From Caulobacterales bacterium (GTDB lineage Bacteria; Pseudomonadota; Alphaproteobacteria; Caulobacterales; Caulobacteraceae): 64,000 nt of DNA. Within the stretch, counting starts at the first letter, position 1, and every line of letters starts with the position of its first letter. The stretch lies in NCBI GenBank assembly GCA_019510435.1, contig JAEKKJ010000008.1:337290-401289 (forward strand), in the 5' to 3' direction. Position numbers and translations under genes: made by a program. Below, piece by piece: positions 32,613-41,483 of this stretch. The notes beneath the pieces were generated by a model. The model was not told the DNA's origin. It saw only the letters and a program-made list of their open reading frames with translations, and did no database searches.

Positions 32613-33407
32613 ATGGCCAGCAGAGCCTATCTCTCCATCGAGAACGTCGGCGTGACGTTCGGGTCGGGCAGCGAGGTGCTGCGCGGCGTCGACCTTACCG
32701 TCGACCGCGGCGAGTTCATCTCGATCATCGGCCACTCCGGCTGCGGCAAGTCCACCCTCCTGAACGTGGTGGCGGGGCTCCTGCCGGTCACCACCGGGGC
32801 GGTGATCCTGGACAAGCAGGCGGTGGACGCGCCGGGCCCCGAGCGGGCGGTGGTGTTCCAGAACCACTCGCTGCTGCCCTGGCTCAGCGTCTACGACAAC
32901 GTCCGCCTGGCGGTGGATAAGGTCTTCCGGCGCACGAAGTCGCGGGCCGAGCGCCACGCCTGGACGCTGCACAACCTGGCCCTGGTGCAGATGACCCACG
33001 CCAAGGACAAGAAGCCCGCCGAGATCTCCGGCGGCATGAAACAGCGCGTCGGCCTGGCCCGGGCTCTGGCCATGGAGCCCAAGGTGCTGCTGCTGGACGA
33101 GCCGTTCGGCGCCCTGGACGCCCTGACCCGCGCCAACCTGCAGGACAGCGTCATGGAGATCCACGCCAAGCTGGGCAACACCGTGCTGATGATCACCCAC
33201 GACGTGGACGAGGCGGTGCTGCTGTCCGACCGCATCGTGATGATGACCAACGGCCCGGCGGCCGGCATCGGCGACGTGGTCACCGTGGACCTGCCGCGGC
33301 CGCGCAGCCGCATCGAGGTGGACACCAAGCCGGCCTATGTCGCCGCGCGCCATGCGGTGATCGAGTTCCTGTACAGCCGGCATCCGGGGTTCCGGTCGGC
33401 GGCGTAG
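32613..33407 (+). CDS. nrtC: Nitrate ABC transporter ATP-binding protein
   Basis: The 264-residue ATPase has Walker A GHSGCGKSTLL (about 41-51), the Q-loop in VVFQNHSLLPW, the signature ISGGMKQRVGLARAL, Walker B VLLLDEPFGALD and the switch histidine in MITHDVDEAV. It is of the NrtD/CmpD size and lacks the extra NrtA-like C-terminal domain seen in cyanobacterial NrtC. It energises the NrtAB importer. A palindromic repeat and a 390-base gap separate it from the next nitrate gene. Confidence 0.92.
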   Translation: MASRAYLSIENVGVTFGSGSEVLRGVDLTVDRGEFISIIGHSGCGKSTLLNVVAGLLPVTTGAVILDKQAVDAPGPERAVVFQNHSLLPWLSVYDNVRLAVDKVFRRTKSRAERHAWTLHNLALVQMTHAKDKKPAEISGGMKQRVGLARALAMEPKVLLLDEPFGALDALTRANLQDSVMEIHAKLGNTVLMITHDVDEAVLLSDRIVMMTNGPAAGIGDVVTVDLPRPRSRIEVDTKPAYVAARHAVIEFLYSRHPGFRSAA

Positions 33408-33419
33408 GTTTTGCGGCGT

Positions 33420-33567
33420 CAGCGCCCCCTTCCACCGCTTCTAAAAAGCAGCGCCCCCTCCACCACTTCGGGGTCCCCCTCCCCCGCACGCGGGGGAGGA
33501 ACTGGGCCTCTGTTCCTCCCCGGTGCCAACGGGGGAGGGGGACCGCGAAGCGGTGGAGGGGGCGCTG
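33420..33567. repeat. Dispersed palindromic repeat with an extra truncated end
   Basis: A full copy spans 33449-33567 (CAGCGCCCCCTCCACCACTT ... GGTGGAGGGGGCGCTG). A truncated left end, CAGCGCCCCCTTCCACCGCT, precedes it at 33419-33438, the same arrangement as at 17641. It lies in the nrtC-transporter gap inside the nitrate operon, so the operon mRNA would contain this very stable hairpin. Confidence 0.85.
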
Positions 33568-33799
33568 CAGGCGCACAGATTCTGAGCAGCGGCCTGAAGC
33601 AGGGCGCCTAAATATTGCGCCGCAGCATGATCGGCCGGGACTCCTCGTCCTGAACGCGTGACCCCCGGCCCGGGCCGGCGTTTCCTCAGCCCATAGGCCC
33701 AGGACAACGGCGTTCGCGGCCCCCGGACCGGTCCAAGGATGGACCGCCCAAGCCAGCTCGGCGACGCCGCCAGTCCCATTCCAGCCAGGGCCTTTTCCC
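33568..33799. other. Gap between repeat and nitrate transporter gene
   Basis: No gene is supported in this 232-base stretch; open frames leading into the transporter lack ribosome sites. It contains a small hairpin at 33729-33746 (CGGTCC, loop AAGGAT, GGACCG) whose loop also fits A1/G4. A clear terminator after it was not found. It may hold a second promoter for the distal nitrate genes. Confidence 0.4.
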
Positions 33800-35023
33800 A
33801 TGGTCAGCAAGAGCTTCTTCAAGGCGGGCCACGCGCCCACCCTGTTCTCGGCCTTCCTCTATTTCGACCTGTCGTTCATGACCTGGGTCCTGCTCGGACC
33901 GCTGGGCGTGGCGATCTCCAAGAGCTTCGGCCTGTCGCCGGCGCAGAAGGGCTTCATGGTCGCCGTGCCGGTGCTCGCCGGCGCCGTGCTGCGCCTGGTC
34001 GCCGGCGTGGCGGTGGACCACATCGGGCCCAAGCGGACTGGCATCATCGGCCAGGTGCTGGTGCTGGCGGGGCTGCTCGCCGCCTGGCTCCTGGGCGTGC
34101 ACAGCTACAACCAGGTGCTGCTGCTGGGCCTGCTGCTCGGCGTGGCCGGCGCCTCCTTCGCCGTGGCCCTGCCGCTGGCCTCGCGCTGGTATCCGCCGGA
34201 GCACCAGGGCCTGGCCCTGGGGATCGCCGGCGCGGGCAATTCGGGCACCGCGCTGGCGGCCCTGTTCGCCCCGGGCCTGGCCCAGGCGTTCGGCTGGCAG
34301 ACGGTGATCGGCCTCGCCGCCCTCCCGCTCTCGGTCGCCCTGGTGGTCTATGTGATCTTCGCCAAGGACGCGCCGAACCGCCCGCCGCCCAAGCGGCTGG
34401 CCGAGTATCTCGACGTGCTGAAGGTGCGCGACGCCTGGTGGCTGATGGCCCTCTATGGCGTGACCTTCGGCGGCTTCGTGGGCCTTTCCTCGTCCCTGAC
34501 CATCTACTTCAACGCCGAATACGGCCTGAAGCCGGTGATCGCCGGGTTCTTCACGGCGGCCTGCGTCTTCGCCGGCTCGTTCATCCGCCCGGTGGGTGGG
34601 GCGCTAGCCGACCGCTTCGGCGGGGTGCGGACCCTGATCGTGGTCTACCTGCTGGCCGGCCTGGGCCTGGCCCTGGTCAGCTTCCAGCAGGCGAGCGCCT
34701 GGGCCGCGCTGGGCCTGATGATGTTCACGATGATGGCCCTGGGCGCCGGCAATGGCGCGGTGTTCCAGCTGGCGCCGCAGCGGTTCGGCAAGGAGATCGG
34801 CGTGGTCACCGGCCTGGTGGGCGCGACGGGCGGGGCGGGCGGCTTCTACCTGGCCTCCAGCCTGGGCTGGGCCAAGCAGGTCACCGGCTCGTACCAGCCG
34901 GGCCTGCTGGCCTTCGCGGGCCTGGCGCTGCTGGCCCTGGTCGGGCTGATGGGCGTCAAGCGGCGGTGGCGGCAGACCTGGCCGCAACTAGCCGGCGCCG
35001 CGGCCTCGGCCCTGCGTCTCTGA
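33800..35023 (+). CDS. NarK/NasA-type MFS nitrate/nitrite transporter
   Basis: The 407-residue membrane protein has about twelve segments and the two nitrate-signature stretches of the NNP family: GIAGAGNSGTALAALFAPGL near residue 140-160, and LGAGNGAVFQLAPQRFGKEI followed by GVVTGLVGATGGAGGF near 315-350. Members of this family carry nitrate in or nitrite out across the inner membrane. Here it sits between nrtABC and nirBD, which suggests a second nitrate/nitrite uptake route. It ends 8 bases before nirB. Confidence 0.9.
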   Translation: MVSKSFFKAGHAPTLFSAFLYFDLSFMTWVLLGPLGVAISKSFGLSPAQKGFMVAVPVLAGAVLRLVAGVAVDHIGPKRTGIIGQVLVLAGLLAAWLLGVHSYNQVLLLGLLLGVAGASFAVALPLASRWYPPEHQGLALGIAGAGNSGTALAALFAPGLAQAFGWQTVIGLAALPLSVALVVYVIFAKDAPNRPPPKRLAEYLDVLKVRDAWWLMALYGVTFGGFVGLSSSLTIYFNAEYGLKPVIAGFFTAACVFAGSFIRPVGGALADRFGGVRTLIVVYLLAGLGLALVSFQQASAWAALGLMMFTMMALGAGNGAVFQLAPQRFGKEIGVVTGLVGATGGAGGFYLASSLGWAKQVTGSYQPGLLAFAGLALLALVGLMGVKRRWRQTWPQLAGAAASALRL

Positions 35024-35031
35024 GCGCCCCG

Positions 35032-37485
35032 ATGCAGAAGGAAAAGCTCGTCGTCATCGGCAACGGCATGGCCGGCTGCCGGGCGGTGGCCGAGGTGCTG
35101 AAGCGCGACCCGGACCGCTACGACATCACCATCTTCGGCGCCGAGCCGCGGGTGAACTACGACCGCATCATGCTGTCGCCGGTGCTGGCGGGGGAGAAGA
35201 CCTTCGCCGACATCGTGATCAACGACGAGGCCTGGTACGCCGACAACCGCATCGTCCTGCACGCCGGCCGCCGGGTCGAGGGGGTCGACCGCGACCGTAA
35301 GGTGGTGCGCGGGGAGGGCGGGCTCGAAGCCCCCTACGACCGCCTGATCCTGGCGGTGGGGTCGGACCCGATCCGCCTGCCCCTGCCGGGGGCGGACCTG
35401 GCGGGCGTGGTCACCTTCCGCGACCTGGACGACGTTGAGGCCATGGTGGCCGCCGCCCGGCCGGGCGCGAAGGCGGTGGTGATCGGCGGCGGCCTCTTGG
35501 GCATCGAGGCGGCCTACGGCCTCTCCAAGCGCGGCATGGGCGCCACGGTCGTCCACCTGATGGACGTCCTGATGGAGCGCCAGCTGGACGCTTCCGCGGG
35601 GTTCCTGCTCACCGAGGCCCTGGCCGCCAAGGGCGTCGAGACGGTCCTGGAGGCCCAATCTGAAGAGATCCTGGGGGAGGGCGGCCGCGTTTCGGGCCTG
35701 CGCCTCAAGGACGGCCGGGTGCTGGCCTGCGATCTCCTGGTGATGGCGGTGGGCATCCGGCCGAGCACCGGGCTGGCGCGCGCGGCCGGCCTGGAGGTCG
35801 CCCGCGGCGTGGTGGTGGACGACACCCTGCGCACGTCCGATCCGGCGATCTACGCCATCGGCGAGTGCGTGGAGCACCGCGGCCAGTGCTACGGCCTGGT
35901 GGCCCCGATCTGGGAGATGTGCCGCACCCTGGGCGAGGCCCTGACCGACGGCGCCTCAGCCTACGAAGGCTCGGCGCTCTCGACCCGGCTGAAGGTCTCC
36001 GGCGTCGACGTCTTCTCGGCGGGCAAGCACCTCGGCGGCCCCGGCTGCGAGGACATCGTGTTCCGCGACGCCGGGCGCGGGGTCTACAAGCGCATCGTGC
36101 TGGAGGACGGCAAGGTCGCCGGGGCGGTGCTGTTCGGCGACGCCTCCGACGGCGCCTGGTACTTCGACCTCATGCGATCCGGCGAGCCGGTGGGCGACTT
36201 CCGCGAGACGCTGGTGTTCGGCCAGGCCGCCACGGAGGGCCTTCGAGGGCTCGACCCTAGCGCCGCCGTTGCCGCCATGGCCGATACGGCCGAGGTCTGC
36301 GGCTGCAACGGCGTCTGCAAGGGCGAGATCGTCCGCGCGATCGCAGACCAGGGCCTTTCCACGCTGGACGGCGTGCGAGCGGTGACCAAGGCCTCGGCCT
36401 CGTGCGGCACCTGCACGCCGCTGGTGGAGAAGCTCCTGAAGCTCAGCCTGGGCGACGCCTTCCAGGCTGACACCGGCCCCAAGCGGGTCTGCGGCTGCAC
36501 GCACCACGACCACGGCGAGGTGCGCCGGCGGATCGTGGGCGAAGAGCTGAAGTCGATGCCGGCGGTGATGCAGGCGCTGGAGTGGGCCACGCCCGACGGC
36601 TGCGCCACCTGCCGCCCGGCGCTGAACTACTACCTGCTCTGCAGCTGGCCGGCCGAGTACCGCGACGACCGCCAGAGCCGGTTCATCAACGAGCGGGTCC
36701 ACGCCAACATCCAGAAGGACGGGACCTATTCGGTGGTGCCGCGCATGTGGGGCGGGGTGACCAGCGCCGCCGAGCTGCGGGCCATCGCCGACGTTGTGGA
36801 CAAGTTCGAGATCCCGACGGTGAAGGTCACGGGCGGCCAGCGCATCGACCTGCTGGGCGTGCGCAAGGACGACCTGCCGGCGGTCTGGGCCGACCTCAAC
36901 AAGGCCGGGATGGTCTCGGGCCACGCCTACGCCAAGGGCCTGCGCACGGTGAAGACCTGCGTCGGCACCGACTGGTGCCGGTTCGGGACCCAGGACTCCA
37001 CGGGCCTCGGCGTGCGGCTGGAGAAGTTCATGTGGGGCTCCTGGACCCCGGCGAAGGTGAAGATGGGCGTCTCCGGCTGCCCGCGGAACTGCGCCGAGGC
37101 CACCTGCAAGGACGTGGGCGTGATCTGCGTCGACAGCGGCTACGAGATCCACGTGGGCGGGGCGGCGGGGCTGCACATCCGCGGCACCGAGGTGCTGACC
37201 AAGGTGGCCAGCGAAGACGAGGCGGTCTGGACCATCTGCGCCGTCACCCAGCTCTACCGCGAGGAGGGCTGGTACCTGGAGCGGATCTACAAGTGGATGG
37301 ACCGCGTGGGCCTGGAGACGATCCGGGCCCGCGTCGAGGATCCCGAGGGCCGCCGCGCGCTCTACGACCGCTTCGCCTTCTCGCAGCGCTTCGCCCGCAT
37401 CGACCCCTGGGCCGAGCGCGTGGCCGGGCGCGACAGCCACGAGTTCAACCCGCTTTCCCGCCGTATGGAGTTCGAACCCGCATGA
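35032..37485 (+). CDS. nirB: Assimilatory NAD(P)H nitrite reductase, large subunit
   Basis: The protein has 817 residues. Domains in order: an FAD/NAD(P)H oxidoreductase (VVIGNGMAGCRAVAEVL at the start, VIGGGLLGIEAAYGL near 150), two BFD-like [2Fe-2S] regions (VCGCNGVCKG ... ASCGTCTP, and VCGCTHHDHG ... GCATCRPALN), and a sirohaem/[4Fe-4S] nitrite reductase domain. The last has the ligands CVGTDWC and GCPRNCAEATCKD (C-x5-C and C-x3-C). It reduces nitrite to ammonium with six electrons in the cytoplasm. It overlaps nirD by four bases. Confidence 0.95.
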   Translation: MQKEKLVVIGNGMAGCRAVAEVLKRDPDRYDITIFGAEPRVNYDRIMLSPVLAGEKTFADIVINDEAWYADNRIVLHAGRRVEGVDRDRKVVRGEGGLEAPYDRLILAVGSDPIRLPLPGADLAGVVTFRDLDDVEAMVAAARPGAKAVVIGGGLLGIEAAYGLSKRGMGATVVHLMDVLMERQLDASAGFLLTEALAAKGVETVLEAQSEEILGEGGRVSGLRLKDGRVLACDLLVMAVGIRPSTGLARAAGLEVARGVVVDDTLRTSDPAIYAIGECVEHRGQCYGLVAPIWEMCRTLGEALTDGASAYEGSALSTRLKVSGVDVFSAGKHLGGPGCEDIVFRDAGRGVYKRIVLEDGKVAGAVLFGDASDGAWYFDLMRSGEPVGDFRETLVFGQAATEGLRGLDPSAAVAAMADTAEVCGCNGVCKGEIVRAIADQGLSTLDGVRAVTKASASCGTCTPLVEKLLKLSLGDAFQADTGPKRVCGCTHHDHGEVRRRIVGEELKSMPAVMQALEWATPDGCATCRPALNYYLLCSWPAEYRDDRQSRFINERVHANIQKDGTYSVVPRMWGGVTSAAELRAIADVVDKFEIPTVKVTGGQRIDLLGVRKDDLPAVWADLNKAGMVSGHAYAKGLRTVKTCVGTDWCRFGTQDSTGLGVRLEKFMWGSWTPAKVKMGVSGCPRNCAEATCKDVGVICVDSGYEIHVGGAAGLHIRGTEVLTKVASEDEAVWTICAVTQLYREEGWYLERIYKWMDRVGLETIRARVEDPEGRRALYDRFAFSQRFARIDPWAERVAGRDSHEFNPLSRRMEFEPA

Positions 37486-37820
37486 ACGTGCTCGTCCGCG
37501 ATCCCCTGGACTGGACCGACGTCGGCGCGGTCACCGACATCCCCCTGCGCGGCGCGCGGCGGGTGCCGACCCCGCGCGGGGTGGTGGCCATCTTCCGCAC
37601 CGGCGACGGCCGGGTCTTCGCGCTGAAGGACGCCTGCCCGCACAAGGGCGGACCGCTGAGCCAGGGTCTGGTCCACGGCCACGCGGTGACCTGTCCGCTG
37701 CACAACTGGCAGATCGACCTCGTCACCGGCGAGCCGCTGGGCGCGGACCGCGGCAAGGGCTGCGCGCCCGTGGTGCCGCTGCGGGTGGAGCACGGGCGGA
37801 TCCTGCTGGGGCAGGGGTAG
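37482..37820 (+). CDS. nirD: Nitrite reductase small subunit (Rieske-type)
   Basis: The 112-residue protein has a Rieske fold with the cluster ligands in DACPHKGGPL and TCPLHNWQIDL, the expected Cys-His pairs. NirD partners NirB and is needed for full nitrite reductase activity. It is coupled to nirB by an ATGA overlap. Only five bases separate its stop from the apparent start of nasA, and a palindromic repeat begins 14 bases after the stop. Confidence 0.93.
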   Translation: MNVLVRDPLDWTDVGAVTDIPLRGARRVPTPRGVVAIFRTGDGRVFALKDACPHKGGPLSQGLVHGHAVTCPLHNWQIDLVTGEPLGADRGKGCAPVVPLRVEHGRILLGQG

Positions 37821-37825
37821 GCTCT

Positions 37826-40642
37826 GTGGCGGATCCAGCGCCCTCTCCACCACTTCGCGGTCCCCCTCCCCCGCACGCGGGAGAGGAACTGGAGAGGTCG
37901 AGCCAATTGGTTCCTCCCCCGTGCAACGGGGGAGGGGGACCACGAAGTGGTGGAGGGGGCGCTGGAGCTTGCGCCATCCTCACCGCCTGCCCGTATTGCG
38001 GGGTCGGCTGCGGGGTCTCTGCCACGCCTGAGGGCCGCGCCGCCACGGTCCAAGGCGATCCCGACCACCCCGCCAACCACGGCCGGCTCTGCTCAAAGGG
38101 CTCGGCGCTCGGCGCGACCACGGGGCTTCAGGGCCGGCTGCTCTATCCGGAGATCCATGGCCGGCGGGCCACCTGGACCGAGGCCACAGCGCTGGTCGCC
38201 AGGCGCTTTTCGGAGACCATCGCGCGGCACGGGCCGGACTCGGTGGGCTTCTACGTCTCGGGCCAGCTGCTGACCGAGGACTATTACGCCGCCAACAAGC
38301 TGATGAAGGGCTTCATCGGCTCGGGGAACATCGACACCAATTCGCGGCTCTGCATGGCCTCGGCGGTGGTTGCGCACAAGCTGGCGTTCGGGGCGGATCT
38401 GGTGCCCGGCTGCTACGAGGACCTGGACCTCGCCGACCTGGTGGTGTTCAGCGGCCACAACGCGGCCTGGACCCATCCGGTGCTGTTCCGCCGGCTGGAG
38501 GCCGCCCGCGTCCGGGGCCAGCGCCACGTGGTGATCGACCCGCGCCGAACCGACACCGCCGAGGGCGCGGACCTGCACCTGGCCCTCGCGCCGCAGACCG
38601 ACGTGCGGCTGTGGAACGGGCTGCTGGCCGACCTGATCCGGCGCGGGGCGGTGGACCGGGGGTACGTCGCCGCCCACGTGGCCGGCTTCGCGGAGGTGGA
38701 GGCGGAGCTCGCTCGCGCCGACCAGTCGCCCGGCGCCGTCGCCGCCGACTGCGGCGTGCCGCTCGCGGACCTGGAGGCGTTCTTCCGCCTGTTCGCCGAG
38801 ACCCCGCGGACGGTCAGCCTGTTCTCCATGGGCGCCAACCAGTCCGCCCAGGGCGTGGCCAAGGGCTCGGCGATCCTCAACGTCCACCTGGCCACCGGCC
38901 GGATCGGCAAGCCGGGCGCCTGCCCGTTCTCGATCACCGGCCAGCCCAACGCCATGGGCGGGCGCGAGACCGGCGGCATGGCCACCACCCTGGCCGGCCA
39001 CATGGACTTCGACGAGGCCTCGCGGGCGCGGGTCCAGCGGTTCTGGGGCGCCCCGCGCATGGCCGCCGGCCCGGGCCTGAAGGCCGTGGACATGTTCGAG
39101 GCGGTGGCCGACGGGCGCATCAAGGCGCTGTGGGTCATGGCCACCAACCCGGCGGTCAGCCTGCCCGACGCCACCCGTGTGCGCGAGGCGATGGCGGCGT
39201 GCCCGTTCGTGGTGGTCTCCGACTGCATGGCCGAGACCGACACCCTCAAGTTCGCGCATGTGAAGCTGCCGGCCCTGGCCTGGGGCGAGAAGGACGGGAC
39301 GGTCACCAACTCCGAGCGGCGGATCACCCGCCAGCGGCGGCTGTTCGCCCCGCCGGGCGAGGCGCGGGCCGACTGGCGGATCGTGGCGGACGTGGCCCGC
39401 GGCATGGGCTTCGGCGACGGCTTCGGCTGGCGCGCGCCGGCCCAGGTGTTCCGCGAATGGGCGCGCCTGTCGGCCTATGAGAACGGCCTCGAAGCGCCCA
39501 CGCGCCGGGTGCTGAACCTGGGGCCGCTGAGCGGGATCACCCTGGACGCCTATGACGCGCTGGAGCCGGTGCAATGGCCGGTGACCGCGGGCGGCGGCAC
39601 GGCGCGGCTGTTCGCGGACGGGCGCTTCCAGACGCCGGACGGCCGGGCGCAGATGGTCCCGGTGGCGGCGCGTGGTCCGGCCCAGGCGACCGACGCGGCC
39701 TTCCCGCTGGCGCTGAACACCGGCCGGGTGCGCGACCACTGGCACACCCTGACCCGCACGGGGCTGGCCGCCGACCTCTGCCGGCACGCGCCCGAGCCCT
39801 ATGTGGAGATCCACCCGGACGACGCCGGCCCGCTGGGCGTGGCGGAGGGGCGGCTGACGCGGGTGCAGACCACCCAGGGCGAGGCCGTGGTGGTGGCCAA
39901 GCTCAGCGACCGCCAGCGCCCGGGCTCGATCTTCATGCCGCTGCACTGGAGCGAGGCCTATGCGCCGGCCGGCCGGGCCAATCCGCTGGTGGCGAAGAGC
40001 CGGGACGCGCGCTCGGGCCAGCCGGAGTTCAAGCACACGCCGGCGCGGGTGCGGCCCTACCGCGAGACCTGGCGCGGCTTCTTCCTGGCCCGCGAGGCCT
40101 GGAGCGCGCCCAAGGGCCTCGACCTGGTCTGGCGGCGCATCCCGCAGGGCGCGTGCCAGCTGCACGAATTCGCCGGCCGCGGCGACCAGGCCGAGCGCGA
40201 CGCCCTGCGCAAGGCGCTGGTGCGCGGCGCGGCCCCCGACGCCCTGCGCTTCGAAGACCCGGCCGCGGGCGGGGTGCGCGAGGCCTTCGTGGACGGCCAT
40301 CGCCTCGACCGCGTGCTCTTCTTGACCGCCACCGGCCGCCTGCCGCCGCGGGACTGGCTGGCCGAGATGTTCGGCTCGGACGCCCTCGGCGCGGAGGACC
40401 GCGCGGCCCTGCTGATCGGCCGGCCCGCCGGCGGCGCCGTCGAGACCGGCCCGGTGGTCTGCGCCTGCCGCAATGTGCGCGCGAGCCTCATCGCCAGCGC
40501 CATCGCGGGCGGCGCCGCGAGCCTGGAGGCGGTCGGCGCCGCCACCACCGCCGGGACCGTCTGTGGCTCCTGCCGACCGGAGATCACCCGCCTGCTCGCC
40601 GCTGCTGCCGCAGCCCCCAAGGAGGTCCTCCATGCCGCATGA
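37826..40642 (+). CDS. nasA: Assimilatory nitrate reductase catalytic subunit with a repeat-derived N-terminus
   Basis: The frame from a GTG at 37826 gives 938 residues. Residues ~1-47 are Pro/Gly-rich and are encoded by the palindromic repeat at 37834-37966. Recognisable NasA begins at AILTACPYCGVGCGVSATPE, where homologues normally start within a few residues. No ATG, GTG or TTG lies in frame between the repeat and this motif. The [4Fe-4S] cysteines C-x2-C-x3-C...C, the molybdenum Cys in NSRLCMASAVV, the bis-MGD segments and a C-terminal BFD [2Fe-2S] domain (VVCACRNVRA ... GTVCGSCRPEITRLL) are all intact, so the enzyme reduces nitrate to nitrite. The GTG has an acceptable ribosome site (GGGGCAGGGG) inside nirD. 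Confidence 0.9.
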   Translation: MADPAPSPPLRGPPPPHAGEELERSSQLVPPPCNGGGGPRSGGGGAGACAILTACPYCGVGCGVSATPEGRAATVQGDPDHPANHGRLCSKGSALGATTGLQGRLLYPEIHGRRATWTEATALVARRFSETIARHGPDSVGFYVSGQLLTEDYYAANKLMKGFIGSGNIDTNSRLCMASAVVAHKLAFGADLVPGCYEDLDLADLVVFSGHNAAWTHPVLFRRLEAARVRGQRHVVIDPRRTDTAEGADLHLALAPQTDVRLWNGLLADLIRRGAVDRGYVAAHVAGFAEVEAELARADQSPGAVAADCGVPLADLEAFFRLFAETPRTVSLFSMGANQSAQGVAKGSAILNVHLATGRIGKPGACPFSITGQPNAMGGRETGGMATTLAGHMDFDEASRARVQRFWGAPRMAAGPGLKAVDMFEAVADGRIKALWVMATNPAVSLPDATRVREAMAACPFVVVSDCMAETDTLKFAHVKLPALAWGEKDGTVTNSERRITRQRRLFAPPGEARADWRIVADVARGMGFGDGFGWRAPAQVFREWARLSAYENGLEAPTRRVLNLGPLSGITLDAYDALEPVQWPVTAGGGTARLFADGRFQTPDGRAQMVPVAARGPAQATDAAFPLALNTGRVRDHWHTLTRTGLAADLCRHAPEPYVEIHPDDAGPLGVAEGRLTRVQTTQGEAVVVAKLSDRQRPGSIFMPLHWSEAYAPAGRANPLVAKSRDARSGQPEFKHTPARVRPYRETWRGFFLAREAWSAPKGLDLVWRRIPQGACQLHEFAGRGDQAERDALRKALVRGAAPDALRFEDPAAGGVREAFVDGHRLDRVLFLTATGRLPPRDWLAEMFGSDALGAEDRAALLIGRPAGGAVETGPVVCACRNVRASLIASAIAGGAASLEAVGAATTAGTVCGSCRPEITRLLAAAAAAPKEVLHAA
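37834..37966. repeat. Dispersed palindromic repeat overlapping the nasA start
   Basis: TCCAGCGCCCTCTCCACCAC at the left and a matching reverse complement ending GGTGGAGGGGGCGCTGGA at the right form a 133-base inverted repeat. Its inner stems are CCTCCCCC-type, as in the copies at 17670 and 33449. It begins 14 bases after the nirD stop and ends just before the conserved NasA N-terminus, and it is open in the nasA frame throughout. Confidence 0.85.
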
Positions 40643-41420
40643 GCTGGGCCGGGTGCAGCTGGTGGGCGCGGGGCCCGGAGCCGCCGACCTTTTGACGGTG
40701 CGGGCGCTGCGGGCGATCGAGGGGGCGCAGGCGCTGCTCTACGACGCCCTGGTCTCGCCGGACGTGCTGGCCCTGGCGCCGGCCGCCTGCCTGAAGATCC
40801 AGACCGGCAAGCGCGCCGGGCGCACCAGCATGCCCCAGGCCACGATCAACCGCCTGATGCTGCGCCTGGCGAGGCGGGGCCTCAGGGTCGTGCGCCTGAA
40901 GGGCGGCGATCCTTCGGTGTTCGGCCGGGTGGGGGAGGAGGCGGCGTTCCTGCACGCCCACGGCGTTGCGACCGAAGTCGTGCCCGGCGTCACCGCCGCC
41001 AGCGCCGCGGCCGCGCAGTTCGGCTTTCCGCTGACCCACCGCGGCGAGGCCCGCCGGCTGCTGGTCGCCACAGCGACGGTGGGCGAGGGCGCCCTGGCCG
41101 GCGGCGGCTGGGCGGCGGGCGCGGATCCTGAGACGACGCTGGCGCTCTACATGGGTCGCGACCAGCTGGCGGCGGTGGCCGAGCGCCTGATCGCTGAGGG
41201 TCGGTCGCCACAGACGCCCGCCCTTGCGGTGGAGAACGCCGGCCGGCCCGACGCCCGGGCCATCCCGGCCACCCTGGCGAGCCTTGCCGCTGACGTCGCC
41301 GCGGCGGCGCCGGACGGGCCCGTCGTGGTGATCGTCGGCGAGGTCGTCGCCCAGGCGCGGCGCCTATTGATGCCTATAATCTGCACAAACCGGACCGCGG
41401 TGGGCAAGGCCCAGGCCTGA
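40632..41420 (+). CDS. cobA: Uroporphyrinogen-III C-methyltransferase (SUMT)
   Basis: The 262-residue protein has the SUMT motifs VQLVGAGPGAADLLTVRALR (start), ALLYDALVS, GKRAGRTSMPQATINRLM, VVRLKGGDPSVFGRVGEEA and VVPGVTAASAAAAQFGFPLTH. It methylates uroporphyrinogen III at C2 and C7 to precorrin-2, the precursor of the sirohaem needed by NirB. It is a stand-alone CobA without the CysG dehydrogenase/ferrochelatase domain, so that step must be encoded elsewhere. It overlaps the nasA stop by 11 bases and closes the nitrate operon. Confidence 0.92.
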   Translation: MPHELGRVQLVGAGPGAADLLTVRALRAIEGAQALLYDALVSPDVLALAPAACLKIQTGKRAGRTSMPQATINRLMLRLARRGLRVVRLKGGDPSVFGRVGEEAAFLHAHGVATEVVPGVTAASAAAAQFGFPLTHRGEARRLLVATATVGEGALAGGGWAAGADPETTLALYMGRDQLAAVAERLIAEGRSPQTPALAVENAGRPDARAIPATLASLAADVAAAAPDGPVVVIVGEVVAQARRLLMPIICTNRTAVGKAQA

Positions 41421-41483
41421 GGCTTGGGCGCAGGGGACCGGGCGTGTCAGGCGAGGCCGTCATCCGCCGCCAGCGAGCCGCCC

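Noticed and set aside
38093..40633. An 846-residue minus-strand frame opposite nasA
   Set aside because: Its composition is typical of an antisense shadow of a GC-rich gene and nasA is complete on the plus strand.
41424..41483. TTG start for the APC permease
   Set aside because: The 20 added residues are unlike permease N-termini. The GTG at 41484 lies closer to the conserved start, though neither has a strong ribosome site.
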